Made by a program: the position numbers and the translations under genes. Positions 1 through 9,964 of a DNA stretch of 20,400 bases are shown here, one piece after another. Under the pieces are notes generated by a model that was given only the letters and a program-made list of their open reading frames with translations, did not search any database and was not told where the DNA came from. The stretch's first letter is position 1, and the number at the start of each line of letters is the position of its first letter. Origin of the DNA: Isoetes engelmannii (lineage: Eukaryota; Streptophyta; Lycopodiopsida; Isoetales; Isoetaceae); NCBI GenBank assembly GCA_011763485.2, contig JAANSK020283713.1, positions 1 through 20,400 of the forward strand. The letters run 5' to 3'.

Positions 1-260
1 GAAGAACAGGGGCTGAAACCCTGAAGCCCCTTGAAGCCACCGGATCTAAAGATGTTAGAAACAGGGATAGCGCAGGAACAGGGATAACGGAGGAGCAGGG
101 CGCTTTGCTTTGATGCCGCCGGAAGAAGAAGCATGGGCAGAAAGAAGATGCGCTATGCTTTGATGCTTTGAACCGGCCACCGGAAGAGGAAGCACAAGAA
201 ACAGAGGAAGCTCTGTCACGCGGCGGCGCTCCAAGCGGCGCCACCAAGACCCATAAACCA
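1..260. repeat. GC-rich segment with short direct repeats
   Basis: This stretch is richer in G and C than what follows and holds imperfect direct repeats. A ten-base word (aacagggata) occurs near 60 and again near 78. A 16-base word (gcgctttgctttgatg and its one-mismatch copy) occurs at 100-115 and 150-165, each followed by a ggaagaggaagca-like purine stretch. A small hairpin (aggggct / agcccct) lies at 8-31. The minus strand is open from 261 to 55 but the translation is low-complexity and basic and matches nothing I recognise. It may be repeat debris or the edge of a gene lying to the left. Confidence 0.4.
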
Positions 261-300
261 AAAATTACCATAATAAACAAACATAGAAAAAACGAGGAAT

Positions 301-1590
301 TTCCACCAAACGGTGGTTTACGTATGTTTTAATTTCTCTATAACCTACAATAAGTAGCATATATTAGCTACTGAAATTGAGCAGGATTGTATACGTACAT
401 GTATTAGAGACACTATTTTCAAGATGTTATAAAATCGTCCATAGCGATAGTCATGCCTCTTACAATGAGAGTATCAGCCTATTTTTTGCATCTTCCTATA
501 TCAAATATGTCTTTTACAAGCAAACAAGGCATCTACATATTCGATCATCTATATCCCCACCCAAATCTTCACAAGGAAGAGCATGAAAGCGAGCAACGTG
601 ATCAGTCAACATACAACAACCATGTTGTTCAAAGCATCATTTTAAAATGGGCATCATGCCTCCTTGAACAAGAACAAATCCTCCTTAATCTGCAGTTGAA
701 ATGCATTTCCATGTCTTACAAGTTCGAGTACTTGAACTATAACTAACCTTAGATAACTGAAGCATCAACGTCTATCAAAACACTCGCAAACAAGTAACCA
801 TACACAAAGGCAACATGGATAGCTAGAGTCAAAATACCTTAATGTTGCATCCTGTGTAATCTCAGGAACTTCATTAAGAATTAAACTACACATAGGATAT
901 GGCATGAAAAACGAGCTCCTCTAGGTCAGAGTTATTGTAATCTTATTGCATGTAAACAACCATCTATTATGTTTCCTACAAGCTCCATCTTGTTGAGTTT
1001 ATGCGCCCATCTACAAACGCAACCTAGGTAAGCAACCAAGAAACATTCGAGCTTATAATTCCTATGCACATTTACTAGCATTTGCAAATTCCCAAGCTGC
1101 ATTTCAAGCCTCATTCTTAGGAGGTTTAGAATTAGCTATCTTGAAACCTTATTAGGAGGTTTCGAGTTAGCTATCTTGAAAACCTAACTCAACTTCAAAC
1201 TCTAGGCATAAGAAGTTCCAATATTCATTCATTTCATAGCATTGAATGAATGGGTGGTGGTTCACTGCTTCACCCAGATGATATTCATTGATACTAAATA
1301 AGCCAAAGATTTGTAAAGACTAATGAAATAAAAAAGAAGCTGTAGTACCTGGTTGTAATCTTTCAAACTACTTCCCATCATGGGCTCTCTAGAATGCACA
1401 GAGAGATTATCAATTTCTACATGTTGGCTGCTGCAACACCAAGGATACCCACTTTGGGTACACTTTTGAATATTTAAGTTCAAGTGAGCTTGTACGTTGA
1501 ATCACATCTGGCGAGACATGCTGAAGGGTAGAAGAGGGACTATGTAAAATGACCTCACAAATAACCCACAGCCAGATTTTGAAGAAAAAC
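301..1590. other. AT-rich stretch with no recognisable gene
   Basis: All open frames here are under 100 codons, overlap each other on both strands and have no family motif that I recognise. No tRNA, rRNA or LTR signature was seen. The only local structure is the 35-bp tandem duplication listed separately. Confidence 0.5.
1117..1186. repeat. Tandem duplication, 35-bp unit, two copies
   Basis: The unit begins ttaggaggttt and contains ttagctatcttgaaa. Copy one is about 1117-1151 and copy two about 1152-1186. They differ at a few bases (for example agaa versus cgag) and in the length of an A run. A local slippage or unequal-exchange duplication is the simplest explanation. Confidence 0.8.
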
Positions 1591-1782
1591 TCAAAATTGT
1601 GTGGAAATTGAGTTAAATAAACCCAGATCAAAAGGGTAAATATGAATGGGCATCTCTAAATCATCTATGGCCCCAATCTGACGGCCTTCTTTGGCTTGAA
1701 CTTGCACCTTCATCAGAGGGATCCAGATTCTACAATGAAGCCCGCACCCAAAACTCCTTTGCCTCTTCAAATCAGACTCCAT
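1591..1782 (-). other. Weak candidate first exon or chance ORF
   Basis: An ATG at 1782 on the minus strand opens about 63 codons beginning MESDLKRQRS. The upstream sequence (1785-1900) is less AT-rich than its surroundings and could be a 5' leader. No domain, transit peptide or homologous family is recognisable, and no convincing donor site with a following exon was found toward lower coordinates. A chance ORF is at least as likely. Confidence 0.15.
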
Positions 1783-1799
1783 CAATTCTCTATAACGAA

Positions 1800-2785
1800 A
1801 TAGAAATAGCGTCGGTGTTTTCGGTTGGTGCGCATTCTCGTCCTGCCATGTGGCACTATCCTACGATCCGGAATGGAATTAGGGTCGGCCGATTCCACAT
1901 GACCCATTCCCCTTTACATGTTCGGTTAGGTACTTATGCTAATTTAACATTCATTGCCTTCAACAATTAGATGGGCAAAAAATCTTTGAGGCATGTCAAG
2001 CATAATTTCCAAAAGAAACTTTTTCATCCTATGAAGGACGAACTAAGAACCAACAGAGGGAAGGCTTCACAAGGCCTTCTTGTTGTCTGTATGTGAAGCC
2101 ATAAAAAAATGCCATGAAATATACGAATTAGTGAAAAAATGCTAGAAAATGCATGGGAAATGCACAAGGAAATACCGTGAAATATACAAAAACAAATACA
2201 TACATGGGTGAGACCTTAGTGAAAAAAATGCTAGAAAAGATAAAATGATGTGTGCACTCGATAAATACCTAGTATATACCAAGAGCTAAATACATATCAT
2301 AAATCATATAAAAAATCATTGTGAACAAGCCATATAAATATATGTTTTGCGCAACGAACCATTTTTTGTGATATTCCATCCTAGGCCTGTGCAGGGAAGA
2401 CCCTTTGGATGCTCAGTAATCGCAAAATAATATGCGTCGCTTATGGTCAATGTTAACATCCCGAAAATAAGCTCGCTTTTAGCTTATACTGAAGTATCAT
2501 CTCTACTTCAATATGCTCGATAAAAGGTGGGGGAGATCGCCATTGCAATCTTTTCTTCTGTAAATATATAAAACAAGGAGTGAAATATCAGGACAAATGC
2601 ATTCATAATTGAATAATTATAACAGATAACATTTAGCATAAATGCCAATGCAAATCTTAAAGGTGAGAAATTAATTTATTATATACAAATAAAGAATGTA
2701 CATTGCAGATAGTAGCATGAAGGGAGTAGTCCATGAAGCTTAGAACAATTCCAATGTCAATTAGGTTAAAGGAATCCATATTGGA
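1800..2785. other. Non-coding stretch, nothing assigned
   Basis: The stretch 1800-1930 is moderately GC-rich, and 2090-2700 is A-rich with many short, near-repeated words such as aaatgctagaaaa and gaaatatac. No open frame of note, RNA gene or element end was identified. Confidence 0.5.
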
Positions 2786-3180
2786 TTACCCTGATTCTTC
2801 CTGTCCATCTGATGGGGGAGATTCCACAACGACATCTTCCATCCCGTCTGCATTAACAGTCACGTCCGTTCCCGCCCTATTGATTTGTTGTCGATCCAAG
2901 TCAAGGTGATCATCCATATCCATATCAGTGTAGTCGGTTCTGTTTGGGATATTCTATCCGATTTCATCAGAATATTCTACTTCAGTTCCAATCTCTAAAA
3001 CTCTTTGTTGATTTTTGTGCAATGCCTCACTGAATTCATTTTGCAGTTTCGATCATGCTAGAGCACCAAGAATGGCCTCGAGTAGCCTGCGATGCATTCT
3101 ATCTAAATCTTAGTGAATTCTTAAGAGTTGGCATCAAAATTCCCATCATCTTTAGCACGTCATCCTGTAGTTCGCCCATT
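2786..3180 (-). pseudogene. Decayed coding remnant with acidic C-terminus, family unknown
   Basis: Read on the minus strand, one frame from about 3095 down to the TAA at 2788-2786 encodes a plausible protein tail. It has a Leu-rich helix-like part (RRLLEAILGAL), then NEFSEALHKNQQRVLEIG, then a very acidic stretch rich in Asp, Met and Glu (for example TDMDMDDHLDLD) ending PPSDGQEESG. Two in-frame stops (after ILGALA and after YSDEIG) interrupt it. A further frame (ELQDDVLKMMGILMP) lies just upstream at 3180-3110, which implies a frameshift. The residue usage is protein-like rather than random, so I infer a dead gene or transposon ORF. I do not recognise the family. It ends abruptly where the gypsy remnant begins, so that junction may have truncated it. 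Confidence 0.4.
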
Positions 3181-3204
3181 AAATACTAACAGATATATGC
3201 TTTT

Positions 3205-3765
3205 TATGGGCTGGAGCAGAAGGGCATGTCTGTGCGGCCAATACTGACGAGTTTATGCGCCTTAGGTTATACGTGCCCGCCACGATTGAAAGGCAAGCTG
3301 TTGAATGTTATATTGAAGGTTTAGCAGGAAATTTGAAGAAGATAGTGCAGGCAATTGACCCTAAAATAGTTGTCGAGGCCGAGGTCAAAGCTCTTATTTT
3401 GGAGGAGGGACTGCCCAAACGCGCATACCAGAGAGCCGGACCGGGTACTTTTGGTGGAGGAAAGCCTTATGTTCCTTATAGGCCCTAATCACCTAGTCCC
3501 GGGGATCAGGCCCCCATCGCAGCATTCTTATCAGCATCCAAAAAAACGGGTGAGCTTTAATGTCCCAGAAAAGCAAGGTAACACTTCGGATGTAGTGCAG
3601 CAGCTGCTGCAATCTATTCCGCGAGACGCAAGAGAGCAGCTGAGGAAAGATAAGACATGCTTTTGTTGCTTCCATCCAGGCCAGCGTATGCAGGATTGCC
3701 CCATATGTTACTCAAGTGGCCCAAGCTTCTTAAGCGCAGGTGGATTGGAAAGCACTGCCTGACCT
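3205..3765 (+). pseudogene. gag: gypsy gag remnant with altered zinc knuckle
   Basis: The frame enters near 3210 (GLEQKGMSVR) and continues as a capsid-type segment (MRLRLYVPATIERQAVECYI, from 3255) to a stop at 3486-3488. Coding then continues in the frame open from 3370 through SFNVPEKQGNTSDVVQQLLQ to a nucleocapsid zinc knuckle at about 3655-3702. There the C-X2-C-X4-H-X4-C pattern reads CFCC-FHPG-Q-RMQD-C, so the zinc-binding His is Gln. At least one frameshift separates the two parts. In an intact element gag packages the RNA genome into virus-like particles. Most of the N-terminal half is missing. Confidence 0.85.
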
Positions 3766-4072
3766 GACTGACTTGCCTGCTTTAGCAGACGAAGAACAAC
3801 AGGACTATATTGAAGGTGAGCCATATATCTTTGCAGCTATTGGGACTAGGAATGTAGATAGTCAACCCACAGTCATATCTACAGTCGGGACAATCAATTC
3901 CAAGGCCTTTATCATTTTCATGGATATGGGTAGTACTCATAACTTTGCATCCCCTAGAATGGACGAGATCTTGCATATTAAACCTTTGAAGTCTAAACTC
4001 AGACCAGTTTTTTTAGCAAGTGGCACCATACGACATACCCAGGGTCGATGCCTTAATTTGAAAATCCAGTAG
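3740..4072 (+). pseudogene. gypsy aspartic protease remnant, active site altered
   Basis: The frame from 3740 reads through an acidic linker into a retropepsin fold. The strand-Asp motif appears as FMDMGSTHNF (about 3920-3949), where D-S/T-G would be expected, so Met replaces the hydroxyl residue after the catalytic Asp. The downstream stretch LKSKLRPVFLASGTIRHTQG is typical of plant gypsy proteases. The frame ends at a stop at 4070-4072, and the protease-to-RT linker (4075-4430) survives only in scattered frames. Retroviral-type proteases cut the Gag-Pol precursor; this copy should not be functional. Confidence 0.85.
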
Positions 4073-4427
4073 CTAGGAGCATCAGCTGCTAGGGGCGCAG
4101 AGATTATGAATATCGGCAAACATGACCTCATGTTGGCATGGAATTCTTACAGCTGCCAAAGCCAACATTGATTGCGAGAAACGTGAGGTCACCTTCACTG
4201 CACCCAATGAGACACGAGTCCCAATTGCAGGTAATCATGCTAATTCCATTATGGAGTGCATTTCATTGAAATAATTCGATAAGGCAATAAGAAAGAACAA
4301 GATCACATCCAAAGTTACCTCCATAACGCCTCAGCCTAAGCAAGGCGAGATCATTGTTGGATTGCCAACAACCATCGAAACTCTCCTTTGGGAATGTCAT
4401 GATCTTTTTCTCGATGAGATTAAATAG

Positions 4428-5412
4428 TTGCCACCTTTTAGAGGGGTAGAGTGCGAGATTGCCATTGCACCTGACACTAAGCCTACAAGTACGGCTCCCT
4501 GTAGGCTTAGCACCCCGAATTGGCAGTGCTTAAGAAACACTTGCAGAACCTTCTTAACCTCAAATTTATTCGACCAATTGTCTCTCCTTTTGGAGCACCC
4601 ATCCTATTTGTTAAGAAGAAAGATGGCACCCTCCACATGTGTATTGATTATCGTCAATTGAATAAGCATACCATTACGAATCGGTATGCTCTGCCTAGGC
4701 CAGATGACCTGATGGATCAACTTCAAGGTGCTAAGTACTTTTTCAAGATTGACCTCCGCTTAGGATACCATCACATAAGGATCAAGGAAGAGGATATCCA
4801 CAAGTCTGCTTCTAGAACCAGATATGGTCATTATGAGTTCACTGTTATTGCCTTCGGGCTGACCAATGCACCTGCAACATTCATGCGGTTAATGAATGAT
4901 GTCTTCTGCGAATTCCTTGACGAGTTTGTCATTATTTTCTTTGATGACATTCTCATATATAGTAAGACTCTAGCGGAACATGAGCACTATCTTCGAATGG
5001 CCTTACAAAAACCCAGGAGACATCAGCTCTTTGCTAAGTTCTCTAAGTGTAAGTTTGCTACCACAGAGGTAGAATACCTAGGGCATATTGTTCCTACGGA
5101 CGATATCTCCACCAATCCAGCCAAGATAGAAGTTGTCAAAGAATCGCCAGCACCAACCAAAATCTCTAAAGTTGAAGTTTTCTTGGATTGGTTTTTTGAA
5201 GTTTTCTTGAAGTTTTCTCTAAAGTTGCAGGGTATGACCGGAAGTTTGTTAAGGACTTTGCTCAAATAGCATCACCGTTGGCGGATCTCACAAAATATCA
5301 AATAGTGAAGGATTGGGTTCAACATTGGAAAGAGAAGGTCCAGTTATTCTTTGATAAACTTAACGAGGCTATAAGCACTGCACCTGTTATTACATTGCCA
5401 AAACCGCATAAG
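4428..5412 (+). pseudogene. pol: gypsy reverse transcriptase remnant
   Basis: The RT begins in one frame (about 4428: FRGVECEIAIAPDTKPTS) and shifts near 4515 into the long frame 4520-5269. Visible motifs are [55 protein letters not shown] and the catalytic box [11 protein letters not shown], where both aspartates are kept. Then follow the thumb (TEVEYLGHI) and the connection domain. A stop at 5267-5269 follows a scrambled 53-bp stretch. Connection residues ([20 protein letters not shown]) resume in another frame from about 5231 to 5410. This is the best preserved part of the element. Confidence 0.93.
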
Positions 5413-5730
5413 GACAAATGATGGCCACAGATGCAAGTAAATTCGCCACGGGTGGTGTTTTGATGCAAGAAAGGCGAGTTATAGCATATGGCTTCAAGAA
5501 AATGAATGATGGGGAGCAACTTACCCTATGCATGACCAAGAACTCCTTAAGAATTTGGCGGCATTATCTCCTTGGCCGCCGGTCCACAGATCATCAAAGC
5601 CTCCAATACATTTTTACTCAACCACATCTCAACCTCAGGCAAAGAATGTGGATAGAATTCTGAAAGAATATAACTTTGAGGTAGTCTATAAGCCTGGGAA
5701 GTACAATGTCATTGCAGATGCTCTTTAATA
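5413..5730 (+). pseudogene. pol: gypsy RNase H remnant
   Basis: The frame 5418-5663 carries MATDASKFATGGVLMQERR (RNase H start with the catalytic Asp of TDAS), then IAYGFKKMND, IWRHYLLGRRS and DHQSLQYIF with its Asp. A second frame (5528-5728) supplies KNLAALSPW and the end EVVYKPGKYNVIADAL, followed by TAA. The two frames mean small indels inside the domain. RNase H removes the RNA strand of the RNA:DNA hybrid during reverse transcription. Confidence 0.88.
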
Positions 5731-5836
5731 GCATTCATTAACTACCCGGACTCATTGTAATGCTATTTCCACTATCGCGAGTGAATTTGGCAAGTCCATT
5801 CAGCAAACCATCTCCACAGATCCAGAGTTCAAAGAT

Positions 5837-7056
5837 GTGTGGCGCAGTGTGTCTAAAGAGGCCATAATAGACAAAGAACATGAGACCTATAAGCAGTACG
5901 AGAAAGAAGGCACTCTTTTATATTATACGAACAAATTATATGTTCCACATTCATCAGGAATCAAGAAGCTTATTCTCCATGACACACACAACAGTCCTAT
6001 TGCAGGACATGTGGGTTTATGAAGACGTATTTTAAGATACGAAGCAGCTATTTTTGGCCTGGCATGAAGAAGCATGTTGCCAAGTATATTAATCAGTATC
6101 AGCTTTGCCAGCAGGCAAAGGCCGAGCAATTACGTGTTCTAGGATTGCTTGAACCATTGGATGTTTTGAATGCCAAATGGGAAGTCATTACCATGGATTT
6201 TATAGTAGGTCTTCCCCAAACTTTGAGGGGTCATGATGCCTTAATGGTGGTGGTTGATAAACTCTCTAAGATAGCACACTTCTTACCATGCCGAACCACC
6301 GACACCGTTCTTGATACGATATATTTTTTCACAAAGGAGATATTCGCCTGCATGGCATGCCAAGAGTTATTGCTTCAGATCGTGATCGCAAATCTCTAAG
6401 TGCTTTTGCAACAGATTTCTTCAGCACTATCTAAACAAAGCTTTCCATGAGTACGTCCTATCACCTACAGACAGATGGTCAGATGGAACATACCAATCGC
6501 ATAATCAAAGATATGCTTTGAAATTATGTTTGGAACAAACAGTCAAAGTCAGCATATTATCCATTTGGTGGATTTTTCTTACAACACTACAAAGTAGGAG
6601 TCTTCTCGAATGACTCCTTTTATGACCAGCTATGGATATCAGTGCCTTATTCCAGATACCTGGTATAACCGGGTCTCTAAGGTGGAAGTATCCCAACAGT
6701 TGTCAGCCGACATGCAGACCCTTATTGAGGAGGTATGTGAATACTTGCTGGCATCATGTAGTCGTCAAAAGAGTGTCACCGATAAGCACCGCACCCCAAG
6801 GGAGTTTCAAATTGAGGAATCGGTATGGCTAAAGATCAAAGTCAAGCAAGCAAATCTCAAAATTGGCAATTGCAAGAAGCTAGCTCCTAGATGGGCGGGA
6901 CCATTTGAGATTCTTGAGCGTGTAGGTACTCAGGCCTATAAACTCAAACTCCCTGCACATCTTAAAGTCTGTGAAGTCTTTCATCTACTAAAGAAACACA
7001 CATCCGATCCAGATGAGATACTTGAATCACCAACATTATTGGAGATGACAGAATAA
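5837..7056 (+). pseudogene. pol: gypsy integrase remnant
   Basis: The zinc-binding HHCC region is seen as HDTHNSPIAGH (about 5980-6012), then a stop, then MKKHVAKYINQYQLCQQAKA, where the first Cys of the C-X2-C pair is Tyr. The catalytic core begins EVITMDFIVGLP (first Asp, about 6195) and continues DALMVVVDKLSKIAHFLPCR. After a frameshift near 6360 it has ASDRDRKS (second Asp). Near 6465-6500 it has TDGQMEHTNR, with the catalytic Glu kept. The C-terminal part (6610-7056) has KLAPRWAGPFEILERVG, a GPY/F-type module that contacts target DNA. Several stops make it non-functional. Confidence 0.9.
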
Positions 7057-7263
7057 TAGATTGAGATTGTTCCTGAGGCTTTTGAGATTCTTGAGCGTGT
7101 AGGTAGTCAGGCCTATAAACTCAAACTCCCTGCACATCCTAAAGTCTATGAAGTCTTTCATGTGAGTCTACTAAAGAAACACACATCCCTTCCAGATGAG
7201 ATATTTGAATCACCAACATTATTGGAGATGGCAGAAGAATAGATTGAGATTGTTCCTGAGGCT
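6904..7263 (+). repeat. Tandem duplication of the integrase C-terminus, about 180-bp unit
   Basis: Copy one is 6904-7080 (177 bp) and copy two 7081-7263 (183 bp). Both start tttgagattcttgagcg and end gagattgttcctgaggct. The length difference is six bases (gtgagt after tttcat) present only in copy two. Copy two encodes the family-typical HVSLLKKH, so it looks ancestral there and copy one has lost two codons. Each copy keeps an in-frame stop after the ...LLEMTE / ...LLEMAEE part. It arose after or during insertion by slippage or unequal exchange. Confidence 0.92.
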
Positions 7264-7365
7264 CTTCTGGAGCGTGGCTATATGCAGACAAGAAGAACTC
7301 AAATACTGCAATATTTGGTCAAGTGGACACACTTACCAACCGAAAATGCAACATGGTTCTCGAGC
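7255..7365 (+). pseudogene. Chromodomain-like tail of the gypsy polyprotein
   Basis: The frame VPEALLERGYMQTRRTQILQ followed by YLVKWTHLPTENATWFSS, then a stop, resembles a short chromodomain. It has the Tyr-Leu-Val-Lys-Trp strand and the ENATW turn at about 7308-7350. In chromoviruses this module guides integration toward particular chromatin. The segment is short and ends early, so the identification is moderate. Confidence 0.6.
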
Positions 7366-7370
7366 ATGAT

Positions 7371-7906
7371 CTAAATAAAACTTATCCGGACTCTATGAGG
7401 CATTTCTGAGTGTTAGATCCGATAGGGATCATGCAGGTGGGGTTGGAATGGTTGCATCATAGGAAAAGGAAGCATATACACATGATAGGATGTGATCGTC
7501 TATGGCTATTATGGGAATGACGCCATTCCTTATGTTGAGGCGAATTGCTAGCCTTAGGCAGGAATCCCTTTTTCAAGCCCAGTTATAGGGGGTGGCCCCT
7601 TCAACCACAACTTATTCAATTACTAATGTTAGTGTGATTCTGCAGGCCAGCAGCAGTAGCCTTGGAGTCTGCGTGTTTCACTAGGAAGCCCTCTGAAGGC
7701 CTGTCTTTGTGTGTTTTTTTTTTCTATTCTGTGAATTATGTTTTTCTGGAAGTGACTTCGGTCAAGAACAATGAGCATATCTAATCAGCTTGTATTTCCT
7801 ATATTTATTTATTTTTTATTTATTTAGTAGTTACTTTTCGATATTTAACTTCCTCTTTTCGAGCATACGGTACTGTTCTCCAATGCCGAGGACATCATTA
7901 ACCCAA
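7371..7906 (+). other. Untranslated gap between gypsy pol and 3' LTR
   Basis: No coding frame survives here. The sequence runs from the end of the chromodomain-like region to the polypurine tract and includes a T-run at 7717-7732 and AT-rich tracts at 7800-7830. I see no separate element in it. Confidence 0.5.
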
Positions 7907-7917
7907 CGGGTGGAGAA
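7907..7917 (+). other. Polypurine tract of the gypsy element
   Basis: The sequence cgggtggagaa immediately precedes tgtgacattcc. A G/A-rich run directly before a TG dinucleotide is the usual primer for plus-strand DNA synthesis at the inner edge of a 3' LTR. Confidence 0.6.
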
Positions 7918-8640
7918 TGTGACATTCCAGATATTTATATGCCCTCTTTGGGTATAAATATGTGACACGTCACTATGAATAATTAAGAATATGTGAACGT
8001 TAATAATTATTCATAAGTATATTTAGCTATGCTAAATTGCAAATTAAATAATAAAGCCTAAAATGATAATTAATTAACTAATATCTAAGTAATTAGTTTA
8101 ATTAATTAGCCTTAGCCCAAATTTGATTGGGCTAGGAGAACTTACTAAATTTAGCCTTAACAAATTGGGGCTTCAGTCCCAATCTGTCCCAAATCGATTT
8201 GGGAGAGGAGCATCCATCTTGAAGGAAGGTCCACCAACTCGATTAGCTAGAGAACATAATAGTATTTTTATCATCCACGGAGGCCTCGGCCTATGGGACC
8301 TATACAAAGAGAAACAGCAAGCACATTACCGTCGGGGTGAAAAAACCTGGGGGAAAAACCGTGGCCGCAATGGGCCTGCTGGCATACCAGCCACGGGGAG
8401 ATGAGTAACCTTTGTACTAATGGATCCAGCGAGGATACTGGTTAATATGATTAGCTAGGATGAGTGTCTAGATAGGAACTGACCCTTGATTGTGTAGATG
8501 AATGGTTAATTCTTATGTTATTGAGTAACTAAAGTTATGTATGGATTAAAGGTAGTTTTTTGCTGCACCTCTTGTGCTTATGAGATTAAGGAGGGTAGAG
8601 ACCTAAAAGGCCACTAGAATTGTAGTAGATGCTCATAGTT
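7918..8640 (+). mobile_element. Presumed 3' LTR of the gypsy element (right end not defined)
   Basis: The LTR would start TGTGACATTCC at about 7918, directly after the polypurine tract. Without a surviving 5' LTR its end cannot be fixed; it may run well beyond the end given, up to about 9.5 kb. Within it lie a TATA-like word (tataaata, 7953-7960) and a cluster of three small inverted repeats. These are tagccc / gggcta (8113-8134), attgggg / tcccaat (8164-8183) and the perfect 18-bp palindrome tcccaaatcgatttggga (8187-8204). The small open frame 8123-8404 is unlikely to be a gene. Confidence 0.5.
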
Positions 8641-9589
8641 AGAACCACGTAATTCCCAATAAATGCGGCCTATGTGTAGAACCCACCTGGCTGTAGGTGT
8701 TATAATGTGATTGAGCACCAGACCTAATGGGACCTAATGGTGAAGTGGAAATGGGATCCAGCTGTGGTTGGCTATCGTTTTGGTGTGCTAGGCTTATAGT
8801 CGAGTACTGTGTGTGGGCCAAGTATAGGTCTAACACCCCCTAGGCCAGGAATTGATCCGAAGAATGGTTTTTGGACTCGATAAGTGCAAGTGGTCTCAAC
8901 CTATGGATTTTGTGGGTCGCCTACTGGAGACCACACACTCTAGCCAACCATTATGCTCCTGAAAGGGACTTGTCCCATTCCTACCTCATTAGACCGGGAA
9001 GATGCAACCTGGAGTAGTCTCATAGGGTGACTCCATGAGATTACGTCTCCGGAAGGCTACAATCACGTTATAGCATGTCTCGGCGTATCTGCAAAGTATG
9101 CACAGGAGGGGCAGATGGAGTGGACTACCCTAGGTAATGTTCTATGCCAGCCAACGCCATTGTCATGATTCTGTCTGTTGTTATCCGGTGACCCTGACCA
9201 TCAGTCGACCCCATTGAGTTTGAGCCCATGGTAGAGCCTCATTTATGTTGCATTATGAATCTTATTGATGTATGTCGATGTTACTTGAATGATGGAGGGG
9301 CCACCTCTTGAGGTGGCATCTTATTGATATGACTCGTGCGTGTGCTAACATGTATGTACATTTCCATCGTATAGGATGTCTCAGAGAAGGATGGGAGGCT
9401 AATGACACCTCAGTGTCCTTCACTCGGACACTTGGCCATCACAAGTGTTATGGGTTAGATGGAGGGTCTGACCCAGTAGTTGTACTGTTGGGGAGGGGAA
9501 TTTCTCGTATCTATATGATGGGAGCATCATATAGGACCGTGGAGCATCACATGTATCATGAAAAATGAGGTGTTTGATGGTATCTAGCA
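8641..9589. other. Non-coding stretch, possibly the rest of the LTR
   Basis: No coding frame with a family signature is present. The open frame at 9308-9568 has no recognisable motif. The base composition resembles the preceding presumed LTR, and no terminal CA with a matching duplication could be fixed. An unrelated older insertion is equally possible. Confidence 0.35.
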
Positions 9590-9858
9590 AGAGGAAAGGC
9601 AGCTTATATATATGGGCTTACAACAAAAATATTACAGGCTAGTGCCAAGAAATTGGTATCAAGAGTTATGGATATGTTCAATCAAGCAATTAAGAGAAGG
9701 TTTTTCAAATGATTGGACAACTGATCTTATCAACCAATCCATAGGAGATAAGCTTGAACCAAGCAATTACCGCACAATCATGGTAAGTCCAATCTTGGCT
9801 AAGCTCTTTGGTCTCATGTTTGATAGAAAATTAGTATCATGGGAAGAAGAAAATAGGC

Positions 9859-9964
9859 AAGGAAGGAAGGAAGGAAGGAAGGAAGGAAGGAAGGAAGGAA
9901 GGAAGGAAGGAAGGAAGGAAGGAAGGAAGAAGGAAGGAAGGAAGGAAGGAAGGAAGGAAGGAAG
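9859..9964. repeat. (GGAA)n microsatellite inside the LINE
   Basis: About 26 units of GGAA run from 9861 to 9964 with one single-base loss near 9928. It is open in several frames (Gly-Arg-Lys-Glu-Gly on plus, Leu-Pro-Ser-Phe on minus), which is an artefact of the repeat. It sits exactly where the LINE ORF breaks, next to an unrelated 150-bp piece. Confidence 0.97.

Larger units (their letters stand above)
3205..7370 (+). mobile_element. Degenerate Ty3/gypsy retrotransposon, internal region, 5'-truncated
   Basis: Domains appear in the gypsy order gag - protease - reverse transcriptase - RNase H - integrase - chromodomain-like tail. Each is recognisable but broken by stops and frameshifts, so this is a dead copy. 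The left side starts inside gag with no 5' LTR or primer binding site visible. The right side continues through an untranslated stretch (7371-7906) to a polypurine tract and presumed 3' LTR. A C-terminal chromodomain-like segment would place it among plant chromoviruses; that placement is inference. Confidence 0.93.

Noticed and set aside
7953-7960. TATA box (tataaata) as LTR promoter
   Set aside because: It lies only about 35 bp inside the presumed LTR start, which is too close to the edge for a normal U3 region. The LTR start is itself inferred.
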